A DNA stretch of 7,345 nucleotides from Desulfobacterales bacterium (GCA_022361535.1 JAKSAU010001068.1:1-7345); one strand, 5' to 3'; counted from the first letter of the stretch, positions 1 to 6,608 are shown. Translations and numbers: made by a program. The notes: a model not told the origin generated them from the letters alone.

Positions 1-845
1 CTTGCCATAACAAAGGCCCCGGCCCCCATAATAGGCGGCATTATCTGCCCCCCTGTAGCTGCTGCAGCTTCGACACCTGCTGCAAATTTAGCAGGGAATC
101 CCGCCTTTTTCATCAAAGGAATGGTAATGACCCCTGTGGATGCGGTATTGGCTATGGCAGATCCTGAAATCGTACCGGTAAGCCCGGAAGCAAACACTGC
201 CACAAGCCCCGGCCCACCGGGAAGTTTCCCGGCCACGGACCGGGCAAGATCGATGACAAAATCTCCGGCTCCGGACTTTAAAAGAAACGCCCCAAAAAGG
301 ATAAACATAAATACAAAGGTTGAAGAAATACTGGCAATATTACCGAAAATACCGTCATCTCCGTAAACACTTCTGAAAAGGATGGTCTCCGGATTCATAC
401 TTTTAAACTCAAACACACCATCCAGAAGACCACCCCACCACCCCACATAGGTCAGTCCCAAGACAATTAACACCGGGATGATCATTCCCGTGGTCCGGCG
501 GGTCAATTCAATGGCAGCCAGGATAAGGATCACTCCGAATATCCACTCGGGTAGGATCATCCTCACTCCCCGGTCGTAAATGGCATCTTCCATGGCAACC
601 ATGTAGATCGCACAAAAAGCCGCAAGAAGACCCAAGGCAATATCAAGCCAGACTGTTGCACCGCCTGTCCGTTCCTTGCCGGCAAGGGGATAGAGAAACG
701 GGCACATTAAGGCAAATCCTGCAAAGTGAATGGAATTTCGCCATAATCCGGGCAGCACGCCTAATGTATTGAAATAGATATGGACAAGTGCCACCCCTGC
801 CCCAAGTATCAGCAGTGTTCTTTCTCTGAACCCGTTCTCTTCCAT
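1..845 (-). CDS. TRAP transporter fused permease subunit (4TM/12TM fusion, DctQM type), 3'-truncated by window edge
   Basis: Integral inner-membrane permease of a tripartite ATP-independent periplasmic transporter, expected to import the solute delivered by the TAXI binding protein encoded just upstream, using an ion gradient. I translated 281 residues from the ATG at 845-843. The first ~145 residues hold several hydrophobic helices (about 9-29, 38-54, 66-84, 100-114, 120-137), matching the small-subunit-like N-terminal part of fused permeases. From ~165 the DctM-like part begins, with helices near 170-188 and 212-225. A small-residue/Ser/Thr-rich loop follows (GTISGSAIANTASTG, 224-238), then ITIPLMKKAGFP (240-251) and TGGQIMPPIMGAGAF (264-278), hallmarks of TRAP large subunits. 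Family members run to roughly 600-850 residues, so more than half lies off the left edge. An AGGAGG at 860-855, 9 nt before the ATG, supports the start. The 110-bp gap after the TAXI stop contains a hairpin. The family is clear; the solute is not. Confidence 0.95.
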   Translation of the reverse strand, partial: MEENGFRERTLLILGAGVALVHIYFNTLGVLPGLWRNSIHFAGFALMCPFLYPLAGKERTGGATVWLDIALGLLAAFCAIYMVAMEDAIYDRGVRMILPEWIFGVILILAAIELTRRTTGMIIPVLIVLGLTYVGWWGGLLDGVFEFKSMNPETILFRSVYGDDGIFGNIASISSTFVFMFILFGAFLLKSGAGDFVIDLARSVAGKLPGGPGLVAVFASGLTGTISGSAIANTASTGVITIPLMKKAGFPAKFAAGVEAAAATGGQIMPPIMGAGAFVMA

Positions 846-854
846 AAAATACGG

Positions 855-860
855 CCTCCT
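855..860 (-). promoter_or_regulatory. Ribosome binding site of the fused TRAP permease
   Basis: A full AGGAGG on the minus strand lies 9 nt before the ATG at 845. It fixes the permease start and shows the gene has its own strong initiation site rather than depending on translational coupling to the TAXI gene 110 bp upstream. Confidence 0.8.
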
Positions 861-894
861 TTTCTCAACTAGCCGAAGATGTAATGTAAAAGCT

Positions 895-941
895 CTTTTG
901 ACCGCCCGGTACTGTCAGTTTGGCAGACGGACGGTCAAAAG
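895..941 (-). terminator. Intercistronic hairpin between TAXI and permease genes (mRNA 3'-end stabiliser or attenuator)
   Basis: The outer arms 895-904 and 932-941 are perfect 10-bp complements (CTTTTGACCG / CGGTCAAAAG). The stem continues with three more pairs (906-908 with 928-930) after position 905/931. Read on the minus strand that position is a U:G wobble, whereas on the plus strand it would be a C/A mismatch. The structure therefore folds best in the transporter transcript, giving 14 bp around a 19-nt loop. It starts 14 nt after the TAXI stop. No real U-tract follows (only AGCTTTTAC), so partial termination or protection from 3' exonucleases, with readthrough to the permease, is more likely than full termination. 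Confidence 0.6.
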
Positions 942-955
942 GATGATAAGTTTAC

Positions 956-1984
956 CTATTTGGCAACCAAACGCTCCGGAACAGTCAGGCCGGCTTCTTT
1001 GTAATAGCGAAGCGCACCCGGATGCAGGGGCATGGGAAGACCGTCAATGGATTTTTCCAGTGACATGGCCTTGGTTGCTTTGTGAATAGCAGTCAGGAAC
1101 GGCAGATTCTCATAAATGGTCTTGGTGATCAGGTAAACTGCTTCTTCATCTACATCTGCACGGACAGCCAAAAAGTTGGGCTGTGCAATAGTATTGATAT
1201 CAGCAGCCTGTTTGGGATATGTCCCTGCAGGGATTACATAACGGGTCCAAAGATTGAGTCCGCCATCTGCTTTTTTCATCTGGTCATCAGTAAAATTCAG
1301 GAAGGTCAGTTTATCACCCATTGTTGCAACAGCACGGGTAACCGCACCTGTGGGGACTCCGGCAGGAGTACTCATGGCAACGACCTGGCCGTTTTGAAGC
1401 GCATCTGCACTGGGGCCGTATCCGACATGAACCAGGTTAAAATCTTTATTTACGTCAAATCCCAGGTTGTTGAGCAGAAAGGTATTGGAACCCAGGGTCC
1501 CGGAGTTCTTTTTACCCAGTGCCAGGTGTTTGCCTTTTAATGCCATGAGGTCTTCGATAGTTCCTGATTTGGCATATTTGGACTGCATGGTGAACTGCTC
1601 AACATTTTGCCAGAGCATGGTGATGGATCGCATGTTTGTCTGAGGGCCGTCCGCTTTAACCGCACCAATACCTTTCCAGGCCCAGTATCCGTAAAGGCCT
1701 TGGAGGATACCGAACTGGGCTTCGTCTTCTCTGAGCAGCTTGACGTTTTCACCGGATCCGGCAGAGTTAATGGCAGACATTCCGATCTTGTGCTTGGGCT
1801 GGAGTTTTACCTTGATCAATGTAGAAAGCGCCACACCAACCGGATAGAAAGTGCCGCCGGTGCTGGCAGTGGTCAAAAGGTAACTGCGGTCCGCCTGGGC
1901 TGCCGTTCCCGGCATGGCAAAGGCAAAGGTCACCATAATAAGAGTGGCTAAGGCTAAAAGGGTTCTTCGCATAGAATTTTTCAT
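956..1984 (-). CDS. TAXI family TRAP transporter solute-binding subunit
   Basis: Periplasmic binding protein of 342 residues that captures the solute and delivers it to the fused permease. The N-terminus is a clear Sec signal: MKNSMRRT, then a hydrophobic core (about 9-23), with likely cleavage after AAQA at residue 31 (mature start DRSYLL). Family marks are TTASTGGTFYPVGVALSTLI (38-57), GSGENVKLLREDEAQFGILQ (76-95) and the C-terminal PLHPGALRYYKEAG (319-332), which recur in TAXI proteins. Length is usual for the family. I chose the ATG at 1984 over a TTG five codons upstream because GAGGTG (1995-1990) sits 5 nt before it and would lie inside the coding region if the TTG were used. A sigma-54 promoter lies ~60-75 bp upstream. 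TAXI proteins form a different structural class from DctP-type binders. A Thermus member was crystallised with glutamate/glutamine, but most have no assigned ligand, and none can be read here. Confidence 0.95.
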   Translation of the reverse strand: MKNSMRRTLLALATLIMVTFAFAMPGTAAQADRSYLLTTASTGGTFYPVGVALSTLIKVKLQPKHKIGMSAINSAGSGENVKLLREDEAQFGILQGLYGYWAWKGIGAVKADGPQTNMRSITMLWQNVEQFTMQSKYAKSGTIEDLMALKGKHLALGKKNSGTLGSNTFLLNNLGFDVNKDFNLVHVGYGPSADALQNGQVVAMSTPAGVPTGAVTRAVATMGDKLTFLNFTDDQMKKADGGLNLWTRYVIPAGTYPKQAADINTIAQPNFLAVRADVDEEAVYLITKTIYENLPFLTAIHKATKAMSLEKSIDGLPMPLHPGALRYYKEAGLTVPERLVAK

Positions 1985-1989
1985 CGTTT

Positions 1990-1995
1990 CACCTC
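1990..1995 (-). promoter_or_regulatory. Ribosome binding site deciding the TAXI start
   Basis: GAGGTG on the minus strand, 5 nt before the ATG at 1984. It rules against the upstream in-frame TTG at 1999-1997, which has no comparable site and would place this motif within coding sequence. Confidence 0.75.
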
Positions 1996-2044
1996 GCAAT
2001 GTTAAATGATTAAAATATACTTTTGTTTACCTGGCCAGAGTATG

Positions 2045-2061
2045 AGCAAAGGATGTGCCAA
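2045..2061 (-). promoter_or_regulatory. Sigma-54 (-24/-12) promoter of the TAXI-TRAP operon
   Basis: On the minus strand the sequence is TTGGCAC-ATCCT-TTGCT. It matches the sigma-54 consensus TGGCAC-N5-TTGC at every defined base, with exactly 10 bp between the GG and GC doublets. Counting from the GC at 2047-2046, transcription should start near 2034, giving a leader of about 50 nt to the ATG at 1984. The gene immediately upstream encodes an activator with an intact GAFTGA loop, the protein needed to open such a promoter. The exact start site is inferred. Confidence 0.9.
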
Positions 2062-2122
2062 GGAGGAGTCAAACTAACCAACTGAATTTAAAGGCACAAA
2101 ATAAGATTATATACCGGGATGA

Positions 2123-2134
2123 GCAGATTTCTGC
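2123..2134 (-). promoter_or_regulatory. Candidate activator half of a tandem upstream site (dyad, proximal)
   Basis: GCAGA-TT-TCTGC is a perfect 5-bp inverted repeat with a 2-bp centre, centred at 2128.5, about 95 bp upstream of the predicted start. Aligned by its centre with the distal dyad at 2151-2170, both fit GCA-N2-TTT-N-TGC. The activity of this site is inferred from position and symmetry. Confidence 0.45.
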
Positions 2135-2150
2135 CAGACTCTTTTTGTAC

Positions 2151-2170
2151 ATCGGCAATTTTTTGCCGAT
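2151..2170 (-). promoter_or_regulatory. Candidate upstream activator site for the DctD-like regulator (dyad, distal)
   Basis: ATCGGCAA-N4-TTGCCGAT is a perfect 8-bp inverted repeat with a 4-bp centre. It is centred at 2160.5, about 126 bp upstream of the predicted sigma-54 start, the usual range for NtrC-family enhancer sites. On the strand of the local genes it is followed by GTACAAAAAG, not a T-run, so it is not an intrinsic terminator. An operator for the adjacent activator is the simplest reading, but binding is not shown. Confidence 0.6.
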
Positions 2171-2262
2171 ACACTGATCCTGGATATTGTGTTGGCCCCA
2201 CATAGTCAGATTTATTGGATCTCTGATATTTTTAGCCAAAGATGCTCTTGAAACAGGGCGCT

Positions 2263-2301
2263 AAAAAAAGTTTGCACAATCAGGTCGTTATAATCTACCT
2301 G
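2263..2301 (-). terminator. Weak possible terminator after the response regulator
   Basis: Fifteen nt after the regulator stop, CAGGT (2281-2285) and ACCTG (2297-2301) form a 5-bp stem with an 11-nt loop. On the minus strand a run of seven T (2269-2263) follows, but 11 nt beyond the stem. The short stem and the gap to the T-run make intrinsic termination doubtful. The dyad could instead be a protein site, or meaningless. Confidence 0.22.
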
Positions 2302-2315
2302 CTAAAATATATCCG

Positions 2316-3674
2316 CTATAAACTATTTTTGGATAGATTATACCTGGCCATTTTTTCATTCAAAGTCCGCCTTGGTATTCCAAGTTCTGCCATTACTTTA
2401 TTAATCTGCCCTTTATGGCGTTTCAGGGAATCTTTAATCAGGTGACGTTCAAAATGACGAACCTGTTCACTAAGTGATGCTCCCTGAAGGTCTTCTGCAG
2501 TGGTATCAGGAGCAAGTAGTTTTGACAGTCGCTCTTCCTGGGCAAGATTGGACAGCACATACCGTTCTGCAACACTTTTAAGTTCTCGGACATTGCCGGG
2601 CCAGTCATGGGCCATAAGAGCTGAAAACCCAGCCGGTCCTGGCATGTCAGGACGACAGTCGTACATTTCGGCAGCCCGTTCCAAAAATAAGGAAAAAAGA
2701 GAATTGATGTCCTCTTTGCGTTCCCGCAGAGCCGGTATGGTCAACTCCATGGTGTTGAGTCTGTAATACAAGTCTTTTCTTAATTTATCCGACTCAATGG
2801 CTTCGTCAGGGGTGATATTCATGGCTGTGATCAACCGGAAGTCCAAAGGCTTAGGGGTATTAGACCCTAACCGGGTAACCCGCTTGCTCTCAAGGGCCCG
2901 CAACAGCTTGCCTTGAATTTCAAGGGGCATGCTCGACAATTCGTCTAAAAATAGCGTACCGCCCGATGCAGCCTCAAGTTTTCCCCTGTGGCGTTGTCTG
3001 GCACCGGTAAAAGCACCGGCCTCGTAACCGAACAATTCGCTCTCCGCCATGGTGGCAGGAATAGCTGCACAGTTCACAGCCAGAAAGGGTTCGTTCTTTC
3101 TGTTGCTCCAATCATGCAGGCAGCGCGCAACAACCTCTTTACCTGTTCCTGTTTCACCGATAATCATGACCGTGGCTTCTGTTGGGGCAAGCCCCATGAT
3201 CTGCTGTTTTAAAGCCCTCATCCGCGGATTTCCCCCCACCAAACGTGAATCCAGGCCCTGGGCTGCATTAAGCTGGCTTCTCAGTTCCCGGTTTTCCATA
3301 ATCAGGCTCCGCTTTTCCACAGCACGCTGTACAGAATCCAATATTCTTTCGGGCTCAAAGGGCTTTTCCAAAAAGTCATATGCCCCGTTTCTTATCGCCT
3401 CTACAGCCATGGATATGTCCCCATGGGCTGTAATCAGGATTACAGGGATATCCTGATCGATTTTTGATAAGGCTTTTTGAAACTCAAGCCCATCCATTCC
3501 CGGCATTTTGACATCAGAGATAATGATACTGTTCATATCGCGGCCCATGATATCGAGGACCTTGCCGGCCCGGTCAAAATCTTTAACATTGTATCCGGCA
3601 AGTTCCAGCCACTGGCGGGTAGACTGGCGCATGGCCTTGTCATCATCCACTATGTATATATCCGGTTTATCCAT
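2316..3674 (-). CDS. Sigma-54-dependent response regulator, DctD/NtrC family
   Basis: Cytoplasmic transcription activator of 452 residues, partner of the kinase encoded 3 bp upstream. Domains: receiver (about 4-118) with acidic pocket D10-D12, phosphoacceptor D54 in ISDVKMPGMDG, T82 and K104; AAA+ domain (about 145-370) with Walker A GETGTGKE (173-180), the sigma-54-contacting GAFTGA loop (220-225), Walker B TLFLDE (240-245), likely arginine finger in the KDLYYR region (300-305) and sensor II in WPGNVRE (358-364); then a Fis-type helix-turn-helix (about 420-446, NKVMAELGIPRRTLNEKM). All key residues are present, so it should be a working enhancer-binding protein. The start is MDKPDIYIVDDD, with AAGGA (3685-3681) inside the end of the kinase gene, suggesting translational coupling. 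Its probable target is the sigma-54 promoter at 2061-2045 directly downstream. DctD and acidic-amino-acid (AauR-type) regulators look alike here, so no symbol is given. Confidence 0.96.
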   Translation of the reverse strand: MDKPDIYIVDDDKAMRQSTRQWLELAGYNVKDFDRAGKVLDIMGRDMNSIIISDVKMPGMDGLEFQKALSKIDQDIPVILITAHGDISMAVEAIRNGAYDFLEKPFEPERILDSVQRAVEKRSLIMENRELRSQLNAAQGLDSRLVGGNPRMRALKQQIMGLAPTEATVMIIGETGTGKEVVARCLHDWSNRKNEPFLAVNCAAIPATMAESELFGYEAGAFTGARQRHRGKLEAASGGTLFLDELSSMPLEIQGKLLRALESKRVTRLGSNTPKPLDFRLITAMNITPDEAIESDKLRKDLYYRLNTMELTIPALRERKEDINSLFSLFLERAAEMYDCRPDMPGPAGFSALMAHDWPGNVRELKSVAERYVLSNLAQEERLSKLLAPDTTAEDLQGASLSEQVRHFERHLIKDSLKRHKGQINKVMAELGIPRRTLNEKMARYNLSKNSL

Positions 3675-3677
3675 GGC

Positions 3678-5462
3678 TTATCCTTTTTCTAACCGTACCG
3701 AGAACACTGCACCAGGGATGTCATCCTCAGCCACAAAAATCTGTCCTGACATCTCTTTAACAATCCCGGAAGATATTGACAAGCCAAGGCCTAAGCCATC
3801 ACCCTTGGCCTTGGTCGTAAAAAACGGGGCAAAGATTTCTTCTTTTAGCGTGTCGTCAATCCCCGGGCCTGTATCCTTTACCTGCACGGTTACGTGCGTG
3901 TCGTCTTGTTTGAACAAAATGGATATGGCCTTATCCGGCGTGTCAGCCATGGCATCCAGGCTGTTCTTGATCAAATTAACAAAGACCTGTTCAAGTCGAA
4001 GCCTGTCTCCTAAGACTGTCAGCGGCTCTTTGGGTGTTTCAACTGAAAGCCTGCACTCAGCCTCATCAATTGCGTACCTTAAAAGATCTGCTGCCCGTCT
4101 TACAGGTTCGGTGACATCTATTGGTTTAATATCCAAAGGGGATTTTCTCGAAAAATCCTTGAGCTGCCTTGTGATGCCTTCCATGCGTGTTGTGATGTCT
4201 GAAATGGACAACAGGGTTTGATTTAACTCAGCCTCCCTGCCTTGGCCTGCCATCAGTCTGCAGGAGGCAGCATAGGTCCTGATGGCGGAAATGGGCTGGT
4301 TCAATTCATGGACAATGGCGGCAGCCATCTGGCCTAAAGCCGCAAGCTTACCGCTCTGGACCAACTCTTCCTGGGTATGGCGAAGATGGGATTCCGTCCT
4401 TTTTCGTTCTTCAACCTCCTCTTTGAGACGCTGGTTGATCTGGCCGATTTTCTCAGCCTCCAAGGCTTTTTGCTGGGAGATTTTTTTCAGCCGCCTTTCC
4501 TGGGCAAAAAGCAGGCTTAGGATCAAAAGAACACTTACAGCCGATGAGATGTATAAATAAAAATTAACCCGTTCCTCAAGACGTTTCCAGGGGATCAGGT
4601 AATTTAACTGCCAGTTGAATTGCGTCAGGGAAAGACTGCCCAAAAGAAAGCGTTCATTGTTAATTTTTATCCAGTCAAAGGATCCCGTGGTTCCTTTTTC
4701 CAAGGCAAGGGTTTCAAGACTGATACCCTTGTATTGCCTTCCCTGCCTGATATGCAACAAGGTTTCAGGTGTGATGGGCAATAAGCTTTTATATTTCCAG
4801 TCCGGATTTCCCGACAAGAAAATAACCCCGTTTTTATCAGATACAAATACGATCTCGCCGCCCTCCATCCAGTGCCTCTCAAGCACGGAAAGATCCACCT
4901 TAACCACCACGACTCCAATGGGCAGTGTATCACCCTTATCCTGGAAATTATAAACCGGATGGGACATGAAATAACCGGGAGTTCCTGTTGTAGCTCCAAT
5001 GGCATAAAAGCCCCCCTCTTTTCCGGCCATGGCATCCTTAAAATACGGCCTGAACCCATAATTTTGCCCGATAAAAGTCTGGGGCTTGTTCCAATTGCTC
5101 GCACTTATGGTATTTCCATTTTTGTCCATGATAAAAATATCTGCAGATCCTGCCCTTTCGTTCGCGGTCTCAAGCAGCACATTGGCGGAAGTTATTCCTG
5201 TGTTGTTGGTAAGCATCTGGACGATGGTTTCATTCCTGGAAATAAAATAGGGAAGATATTGATACTTCTCCAGGGCTGCATTCAATGTACCCTCATAAAG
5301 GGCCAGCCTTTCCTTTGCAATGCTGTTCAAGTCGGATAAGGTATCAAACCGGGCAAAAAATGAGATACAAAAAATAAGTATACCAAGAAAAAGACTCAGG
5401 CCCAGCAGGATCCTGCCAGGTAATTTTTCGCGCGTTATTATTTTTTTATCATAGATGGTCAT
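3678..5462 (-). CDS. DctB-like membrane sensor histidine kinase
   Basis: Inner-membrane sensor kinase of 594 residues. One membrane helix (about 17-37) leads to an extracytoplasmic double-PAS (dCache/PDC) domain (about 40-295), followed by a second helix (about 300-320), a charged coiled coil (about 322-370), a HisKA helix with phospho-accepting H385 in AAIVHELNQPISAIR, and a HATPase domain with N500 in NLIKNSLDAM, G1 box DTGPGID (530-536), FAPFFTT (544-550) and G2 box GDGLGLG (554-560). All catalytic boxes are intact. The sensor part carries the DctB-type pattern NWNKPQTFIGQNYGFRPYF followed by AIGATTGTPGYFMSHPV, so a small carboxylate or acidic amino acid is the likely signal. That is inference from resemblance. 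It ends 3 bp before the regulator gene. The ATG at 5462 is the only reasonable start, but its ribosome binding site is weak (AAAGG about 11 nt upstream). Confidence 0.95.
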   Translation of the reverse strand: MTIYDKKIITREKLPGRILLGLSLFLGILIFCISFFARFDTLSDLNSIAKERLALYEGTLNAALEKYQYLPYFISRNETIVQMLTNNTGITSANVLLETANERAGSADIFIMDKNGNTISASNWNKPQTFIGQNYGFRPYFKDAMAGKEGGFYAIGATTGTPGYFMSHPVYNFQDKGDTLPIGVVVVKVDLSVLERHWMEGGEIVFVSDKNGVIFLSGNPDWKYKSLLPITPETLLHIRQGRQYKGISLETLALEKGTTGSFDWIKINNERFLLGSLSLTQFNWQLNYLIPWKRLEERVNFYLYISSAVSVLLILSLLFAQERRLKKISQQKALEAEKIGQINQRLKEEVEERKRTESHLRHTQEELVQSGKLAALGQMAAAIVHELNQPISAIRTYAASCRLMAGQGREAELNQTLLSISDITTRMEGITRQLKDFSRKSPLDIKPIDVTEPVRRAADLLRYAIDEAECRLSVETPKEPLTVLGDRLRLEQVFVNLIKNSLDAMADTPDKAISILFKQDDTHVTVQVKDTGPGIDDTLKEEIFAPFFTTKAKGDGLGLGLSISSGIVKEMSGQIFVAEDDIPGAVFSVRLEKG

Positions 5463-5619
5463 CTTTTAATCTGCCTTTGGCTTAACTCTTTTCACATACC
5501 TGTTTCTAATACCCCAACACATATTGGAAGTATAGCCAAATTTTTGTCTGTTTTTGCTGGTTCTTTGTCATTGCAGCCAACCACTTTTTCTGAAATGATG
5601 ATTGGCAAGGAGGACTAAA
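5463..5619. promoter_or_regulatory. Divergent intergenic region between kinase and GlxA-like regulator
   Basis: This 157-bp AT-rich region must hold the start signals for both divergent operons. I see no sigma-54 motif on either strand. A TATACT hexamer on the minus strand (5534-5529) could be a -10 for the kinase, but no good -35 sits 16-18 bp upstream. On the plus strand a TTGTCA (5565-5570) has no good -10 at the right spacing. A loose dyad TTGG-N8-CCAA (5524-5539) and a TATGTG direct repeat 25 bp apart on the minus strand are possible regulator sites, without support. Confidence 0.4.
5607..5614 (+). promoter_or_regulatory. Ribosome binding site deciding the GlxA-like regulator start
   Basis: AAGGAGGA, 5 nt before the ATG at 5620, is near-ideal. 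It overrules the in-frame TTG at 5602, which precedes it and would put the site inside the gene. Confidence 0.85.
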
Positions 5620-6600
5620 ATGAAAACTCGTACTATTGGACAGGTTATTTTTGAAGGCGCACAGGTCCTGGATATCACAGGCCCTTTGGAAGTCTTTTCC
5701 CAGGCTCAAAGATACTTAACCAGAGAACAGCCAGAACTGCCCCCTGCATACCATCTTGTCTTGATTGCCGAATCCAGGGGACCGGTCAACACCTCGTCCG
5801 GTATCAAGCTTTTTGCAGATATGGCATTCAAAGACAATGAACTACCGGAACTGGATACCCTTTTGGTATCAGGAGGTGCAGGGGCCCCACAGGCAAGCCA
5901 TCAGCCAAACATACGTGATTTTATCAGAACACAATTTTCCAAGGTCCGCCGTATTGCCTCCATTTGTACGGGAACCAGAATTCTAGCAGAAGCAGGTATT
6001 CTCAATGGCAGGTGCGCCACAACCCATTGGTCTGAAACCCAATTCCTTGAAGAAACATACCCTGACATTGATGTTGCACCGGATAATATTTTTGTCAAAG
6101 ACGGTCCGGTTTACTCATCTGCCGGTGTGACTGCTGGTATTGACCTGGCACTGTCACTGGTCCAGGAAGACCATGGAAGAGATCTGGCATTATATATTGC
6201 CAAACAGTTAGTCGTCTTTATGAAGCGTCAGGGAGGCCAGTCACAATTCAGTAGCAGTCTTGTCCGCCAGACTGCAGCTAAAGGAAAGCTTGAAAAAGTA
6301 CTCAGCTGGATGAAAGAAAATCCAACCAAAAATCTGTCTGTAGATGCCTTGGCTTTTCGTTGCGCCATGAGCGAACGAAACTTTTCCCGGACCTTCAAGA
6401 ATGAAACAGGCATGACACCCGGAAAATTTGTAGAAAAGATGCGGGTAGAAATAGCAGCGGAGCACCTTGAAATACGAGATACCGGACTCAAGGAAATTGC
6501 CCTGGACAGCGGATTTAAAAGCGAGGAAATGATGCGCCGGGCATTCAAACGTCAACTAAACGTTTTGCCTCATCTATATCGCAAACGGTTTGGCAGGTAA
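5620..6600 (+). CDS. GlxA-family transcriptional regulator (DJ-1/PfpI domain fused to AraC helix-turn-helix)
   Basis: DNA-binding regulator of 326 residues. Residues 1 to about 195 form a DJ-1/PfpI (GATase1-like) domain: VLDITGPLEVFS (16-27, D18), LLVSGGAGAP (81-90), the nucleophile elbow ASICTGTRILAEAGIL (C116) and ATTHW with H136. Residues about 220-326 form the AraC/XylS domain with two helix-turn-helices: VDALAFRCAMSERNFSRTF (241-259) and LKEIALDSGFKSEEMMRRAF (290-309), ending in YRKRFGR. In this family the DJ-1-like domain usually senses a ligand or acts as a dimerisation module. Here the Cys, His and Asp of enzymatic relatives are all kept, so residual chemistry or covalent sensing cannot be excluded. 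The start is set by AAGGAGGA at 5607-5614. It is followed after 22 bp by a stand-alone homologue of its own N-terminal domain, the probable regulated partner. Effector and targets are unknown. Confidence 0.94.
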   Translation: MKTRTIGQVIFEGAQVLDITGPLEVFSQAQRYLTREQPELPPAYHLVLIAESRGPVNTSSGIKLFADMAFKDNELPELDTLLVSGGAGAPQASHQPNIRDFIRTQFSKVRRIASICTGTRILAEAGILNGRCATTHWSETQFLEETYPDIDVAPDNIFVKDGPVYSSAGVTAGIDLALSLVQEDHGRDLALYIAKQLVVFMKRQGGQSQFSSSLVRQTAAKGKLEKVLSWMKENPTKNLSVDALAFRCAMSERNFSRTFKNETGMTPGKFVEKMRVEIAAEHLEIRDTGLKEIALDSGFKSEEMMRRAFKRQLNVLPHLYRKRFGR

Positions 6601-6608
6601 AAACAGAT

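Larger units (their letters stand above)
1985..2315. other. Regulatory intergenic region between the response regulator and the TAXI gene
   Basis: This 331-bp stretch carries no convincing gene. Reading toward the TAXI gene it holds a weak dyad with a downstream T-tract (2301-2263), a 13-bp imperfect direct repeat (2218-2230 and 2176-2188), two symmetric dyads (2170-2151 and 2134-2123), an AT-rich spacer, a sigma-54 -24/-12 promoter (2061-2045) and a ~50-nt leader with the TAXI ribosome binding site. The layout of upstream sites, bendable spacer and -24/-12 element is typical of sigma-54 promoters driven by NtrC-family activators. An 8-bp palindrome CTGGCCAG (2031-2038) overlaps the predicted transcription start; I assign it no role. 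Confidence 0.7.

Noticed and set aside
1537..1951. Open frames of 70-115 codons on both strands within the TAXI gene
   Set aside because: They overlap a well-supported gene in other frames, lack ribosome binding sites and resemble no recognisable protein.
2075..2087. Possible IHF site between the activator dyads and the sigma-54 promoter
   Set aside because: The minus strand ATTCAGTTGGTTA matches the IHF consensus with two mismatches in the conserved half. The position is right, but this level of match is common in AT-rich DNA.
2151..2170. Perfect inverted repeat considered as an intrinsic terminator for the response regulator gene
   Set aside because: On the minus strand it is followed by GTACAAAAAG and on the plus strand by ACACTG, so neither direction has a T-run. 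It also lies ~145 bp past the gene, at the usual enhancer distance from the sigma-54 promoter.
2242..2445. 67-codon plus-strand open frame at the 3' end of the regulator gene
   Set aside because: Two-thirds of it is antisense to the helix-turn-helix region of the regulator. No ribosome binding site or recognisable family was seen.
3049..4221. Long plus-strand open frames (135 and 237 codons) opposite the regulator and kinase genes
   Set aside because: They are antisense shadows of conserved domains. The composition is Ser/Arg-rich and low in motif content, with no plausible start signals.
5506..5709. 67-codon minus-strand open frame spanning the divergent spacer and the start of the GlxA-like gene
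   Set aside because: It overlaps the start and ribosome binding site of the GlxA-like gene, has no recognisable motif and no own ribosome binding site.
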